Shown here piece after piece: positions 25,681-34,329 of a stretch of 64,000 nt of DNA. Made by a program: the position numbers and the translations under genes. This DNA is from Kitasatospora sp. NBC_00315 (lineage in GTDB: Bacteria; Actinomycetota; Actinomycetes; Streptomycetales; Streptomycetaceae), in contig NZ_CP108025.1 in the NCBI RefSeq assembly GCF_041435095.1, positions 7,254,001 to 7,318,000 of the forward strand, in the 5' to 3' direction. How positions within the stretch are numbered: position 1 is the stretch's first letter; each line of letters begins with the position of its first letter. Under the pieces are notes generated by a model, which was not told where the DNA came from, did not search any database, and saw only the letters and a program-made list of their open reading frames with translations.

Positions 25681-26211
25681 TCAGCCCCTGCGGTCCGCGG
25701 CCGGCAGGGCGGTGAACCGGCCGAAGGTGCCGTCGTGGTGGACCAGCGGGCCGCCGCCCTCCCGCGCCCCGGTGTCGACGACCTCACCGACCACCAGCAG
25801 GTGGTCGCCGATCTCCTGGATCAGCACCGGGCGCGCCGTCAGCCAGGCGGCGACACCGGACAGCACGGGAACGCCCCGCTCGTCGGGCACCCAGTCGGTG
25901 CCGGCGAAGCGGTCCACGCCGCTGCGCGCGAAACGGGCTGCCAACTCCTGCTGCCCCTGGCCCAGGATGTGCACCGCGAAGCCGTCCGCGGCCCGGACGG
26001 CCGGTGCGGCGGAGGCGGTGGACGAGACGTAGAAGGAGACGAGGGCCGGGTCCAGGCTGACGGAGGTGAAGGACGTCGCGGTGAAGCCGGCCGGGCCGGG
26101 AACGGTGATGACGGTGACGCCCGCGGCCTGCCGGCGCAGGGTACGGCGCAGTCGGTCGGCCGGGACGGTCGGGCGGACCGTCGCGGTGGGCAGATCCTGA
26201 ATGATGGTCAC
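25681..26211 (-). CDS. Flavin reductase-domain protein (NAD(P)H:FMN oxidoreductase)
   Basis: 176 residues from GTG 26211, with AAGGAA upstream. It contains the FMN-binding split-barrel typical of two-component monooxygenase partners: LRRQAAGVTVITVPGPAGFTATSFTSVSLDPAL (for example AGVTVITVPGPAGFTATSFT), VHILGQGQQELAARFA, and GDHLLVVGEVVD near the end. It should supply reduced FMN to the luciferase-like monooxygenases and the DszC-like flavoprotein of the same locus. The simple 8-bp repeats upstream separate it from the hydrolase gene, so it may have its own promoter. Confidence 0.88.
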   Translation of the reverse strand: MTIIQDLPTATVRPTVPADRLRRTLRRQAAGVTVITVPGPAGFTATSFTSVSLDPALVSFYVSSTASAAPAVRAADGFAVHILGQGQQELAARFARSGVDRFAGTDWVPDERGVPVLSGVAAWLTARPVLIQEIGDHLLVVGEVVDTGAREGGGPLVHHDGTFGRFTALPAADRRG

Positions 26212-26247
26212 GGAGGGATTCCTTCCGATGAGGTGAGGTGTGGTCGG

Positions 26248-26286
26248 TCGGCGGGTCGGCGGGTCGGCGGGTCGGCGGGTCGGCAG
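26248..26286. repeat. 8-bp tandem repeat (TCGGCGGG, four copies)
   Basis: Four perfect units from 26248 to 26279 plus a partial fifth. Located in the 137-bp gap between the alpha/beta hydrolase and flavin reductase genes. The following bases (to about 26340) are also G-rich and repetitive. Confidence 0.8.
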
Positions 26287-26348
26287 GGCAGCAGGTCAGC
26301 GGGGTGGCAGGGCAGCAGGGCGGTCGGGGTGGCGACCGCCCTGCCGGT

Positions 26349-27170
26349 TCAGCGGGGCGGTTCCTCGACGGTGAGGACTCGCGGGAGGTCCGGGCCGCCG
26401 CGCAGGCGTTCGAGCCACTGGACGACCTGCGCCGCCACGCTGCGGTGGGTGGCGTCGTTGAGCACGTCGTGCCGGCCGTCCTCGACCAGCACCAGGGTCG
26501 CGGCGGGCAGACCGGCGGCGAACCGGCGGACCTCGTCCACCGGTGCGAGCGGGTCCGCCGCGCCGTGCAGGACCAGCACGGGCACCCGCCGATCCGCCTG
26601 AGCCTCCGCCTGGGCCGCGTCCGCCGCCGCCAGGGCCGAGCCGAGCAGTCCGTCCGGGACGGCGGTGGCGAAGCGGCCCCGGTCGAACGCCGGGTCGGCG
26701 GCGAGCAGGCCCCGGTGGGCGGGGCAGGAGGTCCGGGCCGTCAGCTCGTCCTCCCAGCTCCCGGGCGCGACGGCGGCGGTCAGCGGCAGGGCGGCGAGCA
26801 GCAGACCGTCCGGTCCCGGCCCCGCCTGGCCGGTCGCGGCCAGGGCGTGCAGGGCGCCGGTGTCGGACCCGGCCAGCACCACCGGTGCCGGGGCCTGGGC
26901 GGCGATCTCCGCGAAGGCGGCGGCCACGGTGGCGGGGGCCGCTTCGGGGGCGACGTCCAGGGCGTGCACCAGGTATCCGTCGGCGGCCAGTCGGCGCCCG
27001 AACCGCTGGTAGACACCGGGGTGTTCACCGCGGCCGGGCAGCAGGACCAGGGTGCCGCGCCGAGCCGCGCCCTCGGCCGGCAGCCAACGGCCGGCGCCCG
27101 CCGCCGTGGTGTCGGCCCGGCCGGTGGCGGTGCCGGTGACGTGGCCGGTCGCGGTCGCGGTCGCGGTCAT
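26349..27170 (-). CDS. Alpha/beta hydrolase with unusual nucleophile elbow
   Basis: 273 residues from ATG 27170, overlapping the stop of the monooxygenase gene by 4 bases. The first 25 residues are a Thr/Ala/Gly-rich repeat. The fold is recognisable: LVLLPGRGEHPGVYQRFG (oxyanion region), the elbow VVLAGSDTGALHALA, acid D206 in LHGAADPLAP, and histidine H234 in DGRHDVLND. The elbow reads G101-S102-D103-T104-G105, so the small-x-Nu-x-small pattern places Asp103, not a Ser, at the nucleophile position; Ser102 is the neighbouring alternative. Its role among organosulfur genes may be hydrolysis of an ester or thioester intermediate (inference). Confidence 0.8.
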   Translation of the reverse strand: MTATATATGHVTGTATGRADTTAAGAGRWLPAEGAARRGTLVLLPGRGEHPGVYQRFGRRLAADGYLVHALDVAPEAAPATVAAAFAEIAAQAPAPVVLAGSDTGALHALAATGQAGPGPDGLLLAALPLTAAVAPGSWEDELTARTSCPAHRGLLAADPAFDRGRFATAVPDGLLGSALAAADAAQAEAQADRRVPVLVLHGAADPLAPVDEVRRFAAGLPAATLVLVEDGRHDVLNDATHRSVAAQVVQWLERLRGGPDLPRVLTVEEPPR

Positions 27171-28348
27171 CGGGTGCTCCCCGCCGTCGCCGGGGCGGCG
27201 GACGGGGCGGCGGACAGGGCGGCGGCCTCGGCGGCCGCGTCCGCGCGCTCGCGGCGGGCGACCTCCTGGCGGACCAGCGGCAGGAGGTGGCGGCCGTAGT
27301 CCAGCGCGTCCTCCAACGGGTCGTACCCCCGGATCAGCAGGGTGCTGACGCCGATGTCGACGTAGTCCAGCAGCGCCTGTGCCACCGTCTCCGGAGTGCC
27401 CACCAGGGCGGTCGAGTTGCCCGCGGCACCCGTGGCGGCGGCCGGAGCCGTCCAGAGCGCGCGGTCGTGCAGGTCGCGCTTGGCCGCGGCGGCCAGCAGC
27501 CGCTGGGAGCCGGCGTTCTGCGGGCGGGCGTCGGGCCCGACCGGGAGGATGGCGCGCTTGCCGACGAAGGAGCCGCCGGCCCGGCCCCGGTCCTGGATGG
27601 TCCGCAGGATGCCGTGCGCGCGCTCCCAGGCCTCCTCCTCGGTGCGGCCCAGGATCGGGCGGAAGGAGACGCTGATCCGGGGCGGGGTACCGCGTCCGGC
27701 GGCAGCGGCGCCCGCCCGGACGGAGGCGATCTGCTCGGCGGTCTCGGCGAGCGGCTCGCCCCAGAGCGCGAACACGTCGGCGTGCTTGCCGCCGACCCGG
27801 TACGCGGCCTCCGAGGAGCCGCCGAAGTACAGCGGGATGCGCGGCTGCTGGACGGGGCGGACCTCGGCGTGGAAGTCCTCCAGCCGGTAGTGCGAACCGT
27901 GGTGGTCGAACGGGCCCTCGCTGGTCCACGCCTTGGTGAGGACCTCCAGGTAGTCGTCGCTTCGGGCGTAGCGCTCGTCCTTGGGCAGGTAGTCGCCGTC
28001 CCGGCGCTGCTCGGCGTCGTGCCCGCCGGTGATGATGTGGACCGCGACCCGGCCACCGGAGAACTGGTCCAGGGTGGCGAAGGTACGGGCCGCCAGGGTC
28101 GGGGCGACGAAGCCCGGCCGGTGCGCGACCAGCAGGCCCAGGCGCTCGGTGTGCGCGGCCACGTGGGCGGCGACCTGGCCGCCGTCGGGGCTGGAGGAGC
28201 CGTAGCCGATCAGGATCCGGTCGAAGCCGGCCTCCTCGTGGGCCCGGGCGAAGCGCCGGGTGAAGTCGGCGTCGACCGCCGGTCCGGTGGCGGGGCGGGT
28301 CTCGGAAACGTCGGTGGTGCCGATCATGCCGATGAACTCGACGGGCAT
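27167..28348 (-). CDS. Luciferase-like flavin monooxygenase (LLM class), second of the locus
   Basis: 393 residues from ATG 28348. It belongs to the SsuD/NtaA-type group of FMNH2-dependent monooxygenases: MPVEFIGMIGTTDVSET at the start, LGLLVAHRPGFVAPTLAARTF, GGRVAVHIITGGHDAEQRRD, and PLYFGGSSEAAYRVGGKHAD. The C-terminal 25 residues are an Ala/Ser-rich tail. It is closely similar along its whole length to the protein at 32075-33166, so the pair arose by duplication and probably acts on related sulfonates or sulfones. Its stop overlaps the alpha/beta hydrolase start. Confidence 0.9.
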   Translation of the reverse strand: MPVEFIGMIGTTDVSETRPATGPAVDADFTRRFARAHEEAGFDRILIGYGSSSPDGGQVAAHVAAHTERLGLLVAHRPGFVAPTLAARTFATLDQFSGGRVAVHIITGGHDAEQRRDGDYLPKDERYARSDDYLEVLTKAWTSEGPFDHHGSHYRLEDFHAEVRPVQQPRIPLYFGGSSEAAYRVGGKHADVFALWGEPLAETAEQIASVRAGAAAAGRGTPPRISVSFRPILGRTEEEAWERAHGILRTIQDRGRAGGSFVGKRAILPVGPDARPQNAGSQRLLAAAAKRDLHDRALWTAPAAATGAAGNSTALVGTPETVAQALLDYVDIGVSTLLIRGYDPLEDALDYGRHLLPLVRQEVARRERADAAAEAAALSAAPSAAPATAGSTR

Positions 28349-28464
28349 GGTGTGGTGGCCTTTCGTGCTGTCGTTCGGGAGCGGGCGGTGGTGCGGTTCG
28401 GCCGGGAGAGGCCGGTCGGCGGGCGGGTGCGCCGGGAGCTCGGTCACGGCGTCCGGAGGCGGGT

Positions 28465-29667
28465 TCAGGGGCGGGTGCGCAGCAGGGCGCTCTGCCCGGC
28501 GGCGAGCAGCACGGAGTCGTCCTGCGGGGTGTGGATGCGGCTGCAGAGGACGTCGCGCAGGTGCCGTTGGAGCGGGTTGTGCCGGCTGAGCGCGGCGTTG
28601 CCGATCAGGGCGACCGCCTGCTCCACCGCGCCGATCGCGGCCCGGGTGCCGATCACCTTCGCCCCGGGGGCCTGTTCGGCGGCGCCCGGCTCTCCGGCGT
28701 CGACCGCCTCGGCGAGCGCGCCGACCAGCCGTTCGGCGCCGTTCAGCGCGATCTCGATCTCGCCGACGGCGCTCTGGAAGCGCTGCAGGCTCGCGAGCGG
28801 AGCGCCGAGTGCGGAGGGCACGCGCTCGTGCAGGAACCCGGTCAGCCACTCGCGCGCCGTGCGGGCCACCCCGAGGTAGAGGGCCGTGAGCCCGAGCGAG
28901 TTCCAGGCGCCGGCCACCGCGTCCCGGCCGCCGTCCGCGCCGGGGCGGGTGAGCCCGGCGACGTGCCCGAGCGGGACCTGGACGGCGTCCAGCAGGACGT
29001 CGTCGCTGCGGCTGGCCCGCAGGCCGAGGTGGTTCCAGGTCGGGTCGACGGTCAGGCCCGGGGTGTCCGCGCGGACCAGGAAGGCGCCGGTCCTGACCTC
29101 CTCCTCGTCGGTGCGGGCCCAGACCAGCATCCAGCGCAGCGCCTCGGCGCCGGTGGAGAAGATCTTGCGGCCGCTCACCTCCCAGTGGTCGTCGCGCCGG
29201 CGGGCGACGGTGGCGGGCAGGCCGCCGCGTACCGGGCTGCCCAGATCGGGCTCCACCCGGAGCGAGTTGACCAGGGCCGGGCGCACGGCGGACTCGGCCA
29301 GCAGTTCGGCGTACACCTCGGCGGGCCAGTGCGGGGCGCGAGCCTGGGCCGCGTGGGTGAACAGCGTCATCGCGGTGACCAGGGCGACCGCCGGATCGCC
29401 CGCGCCGAGCGCGCCGAGGATTCGGGTGGTGTCGGCCAGCCCGCCGCCCGCGCCGCCGGAGCGGGAGCCCACGGTGGCGGTGAGCAGCCCGGCGCGGTGC
29501 ACCGCCTCGATCCCCTCGTAGGGGAAGGTCGCGTCGCGGTCGTGCTCCTCGGCGCGGTCCGCCAGGGCGGCGGTGACGGCCGGCAGCCGGCCGAGATCCG
29601 GCCGGACGAGGGCGGGCGTGGCGGGCGCGGTCCCGGAGGGGGTCGGCGGATGCGTCTGCTGGGTCAT
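28465..29667 (-). CDS. Acyl-CoA dehydrogenase-fold flavoprotein (DszC/SfnB-like)
   Basis: 400 residues from ATG 29667, overlapping the molybdoenzyme stop (ATGA). It shows the acyl-CoA dehydrogenase fold: PYEGIEAVHRAGLLTATV, the central domain HWEVSGRKIFSTGAEALRWM, FLVRADTPGLTVDPTWNHLGLRASRSDDV (for example WNHLGLRASRSDDVLLDAVQ), and a helical C-terminus. Proteins with WNxxGLRxSxSxDV and no obvious catalytic base are flavin-dependent monooxygenases such as DszC (dibenzothiophene) or SfnB (dimethylsulfone use). In this cluster an S- or C-oxidation is more likely than beta-oxidation. It would use FMNH2 from the flavin reductase. Confidence 0.87.
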   Translation of the reverse strand: MTQQTHPPTPSGTAPATPALVRPDLGRLPAVTAALADRAEEHDRDATFPYEGIEAVHRAGLLTATVGSRSGGAGGGLADTTRILGALGAGDPAVALVTAMTLFTHAAQARAPHWPAEVYAELLAESAVRPALVNSLRVEPDLGSPVRGGLPATVARRRDDHWEVSGRKIFSTGAEALRWMLVWARTDEEEVRTGAFLVRADTPGLTVDPTWNHLGLRASRSDDVLLDAVQVPLGHVAGLTRPGADGGRDAVAGAWNSLGLTALYLGVARTAREWLTGFLHERVPSALGAPLASLQRFQSAVGEIEIALNGAERLVGALAEAVDAGEPGAAEQAPGAKVIGTRAAIGAVEQAVALIGNAALSRHNPLQRHLRDVLCSRIHTPQDDSVLLAAGQSALLRTRP

Positions 29668-32078
29668 CGGGGGCGGTCCGTATCGGTCGTGGCGCTGCGG
29701 GCGGGGGCGGTCGTGGCGCGCGGGTCGGTGAAGGCGGGCGGGCTGCGGACGGTGACCGGGGGCGGCTCGCCGTCCGTCCAGCGCTCGATCTGGACCAGGG
29801 CGTGCTGGCCGACGCAGCCCTGGGAGAGCCGGGAGCTCGGCAGATCGGCGGTCAGGACGTTCGGGTTGCCGTGGGCGCACAGTGGGGGCTCCACGCCGGG
29901 CACCGGGTCGAACCAGGCACCCGTCGGCAGTCGCACCACTCCCGGCCGGACCCGCTCGGTCAGCACGGCGCCGGCCAGGCAGGCGCCCCGGTCGTTGAAG
30001 ATCCTGACCAACTCGCCCGCACCGATGCCCCGTTCGGCGGCATCGGCCGGATGCAGTTCGACGGCCTCCCGGCCGGCGACCTTGGCGGCCAGGCTCACCG
30101 CCCCGGTGTCGAGCTGACTGTGCAGCCGGGTGGCGGGCTGGTTGGCGATCAGCAGCAGTGGGTGCCGGTCGGCGCCCGGAGCGCCGAGCCGCTCCTCGGG
30201 ATCGAGCCAGCTCGGGTGGCCGGGGCAGTCCGGCAGGCCCATCGCCGCGATGGTGGCGGAGGCGAGTTCGATCCGGCCGCTCGGGGTGCTCAGCGGATAC
30301 CGCGCGGGGTCGGCCCTGAACCGTTCGAACAGGGTGACCTCCTCCTCGCCGTCCGGGAGCCGCCACTCGCCCGCCGCCCAGAAGTCCTCGAACGCGGGCG
30401 GCCGGGCGAGGCCCGAGGTGGTCAACTCCGCCGCCCAGTCGGTGTACAGGTGCTCCAGCCACTGGCGCGGAGTGCGGCCCTCGGTGAAGCGCTCGCCGAA
30501 GCCGAGCCGCTCGGCGAGCGCCGCCAGCACGGCGTGGTCGTCCCTGGCCTCGCCGCGCGGCGGCACCGCGCGGTGCATCGCGATCAGGTGGGTGTCCCGG
30601 CGGCCGCCGCCGAAGTCCTCGCGCTCCAGGGCGGTGGTGACCGGGAGGACGATGTCGGCGTGCCGGGCGGTCGCCGTCCAGTGCGGCTCGTGGACGACGA
30701 CGGTGTCCGGGCGGGCGAAGGCCCGGCGCAGCCGGCCCAGGTCCTGGTGGTGGTGGAACGGGTTGCCGCCGGCCCAGTGGACCAGCCGGATGTCGGGGTA
30801 GGTGTGGTGGCCGCCGTCGTAGTCGAACTCCTCGCCGGGATGCAGCAGCAGGTCCGCGATCCGCGCGCAGGGGATGAAGTCCGCCACCGGGTTGCGTCCC
30901 TGGGGCAGATGCGGCAGTCGCAACTGCGGTCCGGTGTCGCCGACGTCGCCCATCGAGCCGTAGCCGTGGCCGAAGCCGCCGCCGGGCAGTCCGATCTGGC
31001 CGAGCGCGGCGGCCAGCGCCAGCGCGGCCCAGACCGGCTGCTCGCCGTACCGGGCACGTTGCAGCGACCACGTGACGGTGACCAGCGTCCTGGTGGCGGC
31101 CATCCGCCGGGCCAGCCCGCGGATCCGGCTCGCCGGGATCCCGCAGATCGCGGCCGCCCAGTCGGCGTCCTTGACGATGCCGTCCGGCCTGCCGTGCAGG
31201 TACTCGGCGAAGGTGTCGAAGCCGGTCGTGCAGGCGTCGAGGAAGGTGCGGTCGTGCAGGCCCTCGGCCACGAGGGTGTGGGTGAGCGCCAGCATCAGCG
31301 CGGTGTCGGTGGCGGGGGCGATCGGCAGCCAGTCGGTGGCCGGCCCCTCGGGCAGGTCGTCCCGCAGCGGGCTGACCAGGGCCACCTCCACACCCCGCGC
31401 GGCGAGTTCGGCGAGCCGTCCCGGTGTGCCGTGCCGGGTGACGCCGCCCGGTGTGACGTACACGTTCTTGGCGGGAATGCCGCCGAAGGCCACGATCAGC
31501 CGGGTGTGCCGGGTGATGGTGGGCCAGGACGAGGCGGCCCGCAGCACCGTCTCGGCGTCGCCCACCAGATGGGGGAGCAGCACCAGCGAGGTGCCCAGGC
31601 TGTAGGAGTTGCGGGAGCCGGTGTAGCCGCCGAACTGCCCCAGGAATCGATGCAGTTGACTCTGGGCGTGATGGAACCGGCCGGCGCTGGCCCAGCCGTA
31701 CGATCCGCCGAACACGGCCTGGTTGCCGTGCTCGCGCCGGACCCGGTCGAGCTCGGCGGCGACCAGGTCCAGCGCGTGCTCCCACTCCACCTCGACGAAC
31801 GGCTCCGCGCCGCGCGCCGCCGAGGGGCCGGGCCCGTGCTCCAGCCAGCCCCGCCGGACCGCCGGCCGGCGCACCCGGGTCGGGTGGTCGAGCGCGCCGG
31901 CCACCCCGCCGAGCAGCGGGGAGGGCGCCGGATCGGCCGGGTGCGGCAGCACCTCCACGCCGCCCCGCTCCCCGGCGCGGACGCCGAAGGCGCCCCAGTG
32001 CGAGGTGCTGGGCGAGGTGGTGGCGGAGCCCCGGGAGGAGTCGCCGGGCTGAGGCCGGAGCGGGCGGACGGTGCTCAT
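29664..32078 (-). CDS. Molybdopterin oxidoreductase, biotin sulfoxide/TMAO/DMSO reductase type (BisC-like)
   Basis: 804 residues from ATG 32078, overlapping the upstream monooxygenase stop. It has the bis-MGD molybdoenzyme fold of the DMSO reductase family. GGSYGWASAGRFHHAQSQLH places a Ser as the molybdenum ligand, as in BisC, TorA and DorA; there is no N-terminal [4Fe-4S] cysteine motif and no Tat signal, which fits a cytoplasmic BisC-type enzyme. Other motifs are IVAFGGIPAKNVYVTPGG, GQIGLPGGGFGHGYGSMGD, WAGGNPFHHHQDL, and the C-terminal HPADAAERGIGAGELVRIFN. Such enzymes reduce S- or N-oxides, so sulfoxides taken up by the importer are candidate substrates. Confidence 0.92.
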   Translation of the reverse strand: MSTVRPLRPQPGDSSRGSATTSPSTSHWGAFGVRAGERGGVEVLPHPADPAPSPLLGGVAGALDHPTRVRRPAVRRGWLEHGPGPSAARGAEPFVEVEWEHALDLVAAELDRVRREHGNQAVFGGSYGWASAGRFHHAQSQLHRFLGQFGGYTGSRNSYSLGTSLVLLPHLVGDAETVLRAASSWPTITRHTRLIVAFGGIPAKNVYVTPGGVTRHGTPGRLAELAARGVEVALVSPLRDDLPEGPATDWLPIAPATDTALMLALTHTLVAEGLHDRTFLDACTTGFDTFAEYLHGRPDGIVKDADWAAAICGIPASRIRGLARRMAATRTLVTVTWSLQRARYGEQPVWAALALAAALGQIGLPGGGFGHGYGSMGDVGDTGPQLRLPHLPQGRNPVADFIPCARIADLLLHPGEEFDYDGGHHTYPDIRLVHWAGGNPFHHHQDLGRLRRAFARPDTVVVHEPHWTATARHADIVLPVTTALEREDFGGGRRDTHLIAMHRAVPPRGEARDDHAVLAALAERLGFGERFTEGRTPRQWLEHLYTDWAAELTTSGLARPPAFEDFWAAGEWRLPDGEEEVTLFERFRADPARYPLSTPSGRIELASATIAAMGLPDCPGHPSWLDPEERLGAPGADRHPLLLIANQPATRLHSQLDTGAVSLAAKVAGREAVELHPADAAERGIGAGELVRIFNDRGACLAGAVLTERVRPGVVRLPTGAWFDPVPGVEPPLCAHGNPNVLTADLPSSRLSQGCVGQHALVQIERWTDGEPPPVTVRSPPAFTDPRATTAPARSATTDTDRPR

Positions 32079-33166
32079 GCGCTCGCCGCTCCCGCGAGGA
32101 CGGCTCCGCCGGCGTCCACCTGGTCGCGCACCAGCGTGATCAGCCTGCCGTAGTCCCGGGCGTCCGCGAGCGGGTCGAAGCCGCGGATCAGCAGGGTGCC
32201 GACGCCGAGCGCGGTGTAGTCCAGCAGGGATTCGGCGACCTGCTCGTAGGAACCCACCAGCGCGGTGGAGTTGCCGGCTGCCCCGGTGGCCCTGGCGACC
32301 GCGGTCCAGAGCCGCTTGTCGTGCAGGTCGCCCTCGGCGGCGGCCGCCAGCAGGCGCTGCGAGCCCTCCTGGGCCGAGTGGTCGAGGTTGAACGCCTTGC
32401 GCAGGTCGCCGACCTTCTCCCGGGTGAGCCGCAGGATCTCCGCGGCCCGCTCCCAGGCCCCCGCCTCGGTCTCGGCCGGGATCGGCCGCAGGCTGACGCT
32501 GAACGCCGGCCGGCGGCCGTACGGTTCGGCCGCCGCGCGGACCTGCCGGATCCGCTCGGCGATGCCGGCCAGCGGCTCGCCCCAGAACGCGTAGACGTCG
32601 GCGTGCCGGCCGCCCACCCGTACCGCGTCCTGCGAGGCGCCGCCGAAGTAGACCGGGATCGGCCGCTCCGGCCGGACCGACGACAGGCCGCCCTTGACGG
32701 CGTAGAACTCGCCCTCGTGGTCGAAGGGTTGGTCCGACTGCCAGGTGCGGCGGACCACCTGAAGGAAGTCGTCCGTGCGGCGGTAGCGGGTCTCCTTGTC
32801 GCTGAAGTCGCCGTCCCGGGCCTGGTCGGCGTCGTCGCCCCCGGTGATCACGTGCAGGGCGATCCGGCCGGGGTGGAACGCGTCCAGGGTCGCGTACTTG
32901 CGGGCCGCCAGGGTCGGTGAGACGAAGCCCGGACGGTGCGCCAGCAGGACGCCGAGTCGGGTGGTGTGGGTGAGCACCTGGTCGGCGACGGTGAAGCCGT
33001 CCGGGCTGGCCGAGGAGTGCGCGACGAGCACCCGGTCGAAGCCGGACTCCTCGTGCGCCAGGGCCAGTTCGCGCAGGTAGCCGGGCTGGACGGCGGGGCC
33101 GGTGTCCTGGGTGTCGGTCTCGCTGAAGGGCTTGGTGGCGGCGATGCCGATGAACTCGACGGGCAT
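32075..33166 (-). CDS. Luciferase-like flavin monooxygenase (LLM class), first of the locus
   Basis: 363 residues from ATG 33166. It begins MPVEFIGIAATKPFSET like its paralogue at 27167-28348 and shares LGVLLAHRPGFVSPTLAARKY, GRIALHVITGGDDADQARD, PVYFGGASQDAVRVGGRHAD and RGFDPLADARDYGRL. FMNH2-dependent; expected to attack a C-S or C-N bond adjacent to an oxidised sulfur. Followed by the coupled molybdoenzyme gene, so the two may process one substrate. The gene starts 125 bp after the last importer gene. Confidence 0.9.
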   Translation of the reverse strand: MPVEFIGIAATKPFSETDTQDTGPAVQPGYLRELALAHEESGFDRVLVAHSSASPDGFTVADQVLTHTTRLGVLLAHRPGFVSPTLAARKYATLDAFHPGRIALHVITGGDDADQARDGDFSDKETRYRRTDDFLQVVRRTWQSDQPFDHEGEFYAVKGGLSSVRPERPIPVYFGGASQDAVRVGGRHADVYAFWGEPLAGIAERIRQVRAAAEPYGRRPAFSVSLRPIPAETEAGAWERAAEILRLTREKVGDLRKAFNLDHSAQEGSQRLLAAAAEGDLHDKRLWTAVARATGAAGNSTALVGSYEQVAESLLDYTALGVGTLLIRGFDPLADARDYGRLITLVRDQVDAGGAVLAGAASA

Positions 33167-33291
33167 GGCGGTACTCCAGAGGTCGATCGTGGAAGGGGAG
33201 GGCGGGGGCCCGCTGCGGCGCCCCGTCGCGCGGGACGGCCCGCGCGGTGCCCTGTGGGCGGGCGGCCCGGCGGTCGGCCGCGCGGGCGGCC

Positions 33292-34329
33292 TCAGCGTGC
33301 TTCGGCGGCGAGCTTCTCGCGCCAGTCGGCGCCGCGGTGGCAGGCCGCCGTGCGGCCGTCGCCGTGGTCCGTGACGGCCGGGCGCTGCCTGCAGTCGTCA
33401 CCGGCGAACGGGCAGCGATGTGCGAACGGGCAAGCGGCGGAGTCGGGTTCGAGGGTCCACTCGGGACGGGGTCCGCGCGGACGCAACTGCGCCGGGCTGA
33501 GCCGGTGCTCCCGGCGGACGCTGGGCGCGGAGGCGGTGAGCAGCGCGGTGTACGGGTGCAGCGGGTCGGCGAGCACCGCCTCGGCGGGGCCCTGCTCGAC
33601 CAGCCTGCCCCGGTAGAGCACGGCGATCCGGTCGGCGATCCCGGCCAGGGAGCTGAGGTCGTGCGAGATGATCACCACGGCGAGGCCCAGCGTGCGGCGC
33701 AGCTCGTCGAGGAGCAGCAGCACGTGGTTGCGGTTGGAGGCGTCCAGCGCACTGACCGGCTCGTCCGCGAGCAGCAGCCGCGGGCGGGTGACCACGGCGC
33801 GGGCCAGCGAGACGCGCTGGCGCTGGCCGCCGGACAGCCTGCCCGGCGTGCGGTCGGCGAAATCGGCGGGGAGGCCGACGAGTTCGAGCGCCTCCCGGAT
33901 CCGGGCGGCCCGCTCGCCGCGCTCCACGCCGGTGCCCACCGTGAGCGGCTCGCCGACCAGCTCGCCGACGGTCAGGTCGGGGTCGAGGGAGCGCAGCGGA
34001 TCCTGGAACATGTACTGGATCCGGCCGCTGCGCCGCAGCTCCCGAAGCGGGCGCCCGCGCAGGCCGGTCACCTCCTCGCCGTCCACCGTGATCCGGCCGC
34101 CGACGACCGGGGCGAGGCCCACGACCGCGCGGGCGAGGGTGGTCTTCCCGGAGCCGGTCTCGCCGATCACCCCGAGGATCTCACCGGCCCGCGCGTCCAG
34201 TGAGACGTCGTCCAGGACGCGCTCCGCGGCGCGGCCGGGGCGGCGTCCGTAGGCGACACCGAGTCCGTGGATCCGCAGCAGCGGTTCGCCGGCGGCGGCC
34301 GGCGGGAGAGCGGGCGTGGTGGTGCTCAT
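33292..34329 (-). CDS. Peptide/nickel-type ABC importer ATPase (DppF-like)
   Basis: 345 residues from ATG 34329, which overlaps the stop of the partner ATPase. It contains Walker A GETGSGKTTLARAV, the Q-loop (IQYMFQDPLRSLDPDLTVGE), signature RLSGGQRQRVSLARAV, Walker B RLLLADEPVSALD and IISHDLSSLAGIADRIAV. The C-terminal oligopeptide-transporter region has the Cys motif ACPFAHRCPFAGDDC. Subunit of the five-gene importer of this locus. Confidence 0.93.
   Translation of the reverse strand: MSTTTPALPPAAAGEPLLRIHGLGVAYGRRPGRAAERVLDDVSLDARAGEILGVIGETGSGKTTLARAVVGLAPVVGGRITVDGEEVTGLRGRPLRELRRSGRIQYMFQDPLRSLDPDLTVGELVGEPLTVGTGVERGERAARIREALELVGLPADFADRTPGRLSGGQRQRVSLARAVVTRPRLLLADEPVSALDASNRNHVLLLLDELRRTLGLAVVIISHDLSSLAGIADRIAVLYRGRLVEQGPAEAVLADPLHPYTALLTASAPSVRREHRLSPAQLRPRGPRPEWTLEPDSAACPFAHRCPFAGDDCRQRPAVTDHGDGRTAACHRGADWREKLAAEAR

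Noticed and set aside
33167..33291. Separate promoter or leader peptide between the importer and the first luciferase-like gene
   Set aside because: The 125-bp gap is GC-rich with no TTGACA-like element or short Cys-containing frame; I assume read-through from the importer genes.
29664..33401. Single 1245-residue minus-strand protein joining monooxygenase and molybdoenzyme regions
   Set aside because: The first third is a shadow of the luciferase-like gene in another frame. The molybdoenzyme starts at ATG 32078, coupled to the stop of the upstream gene.
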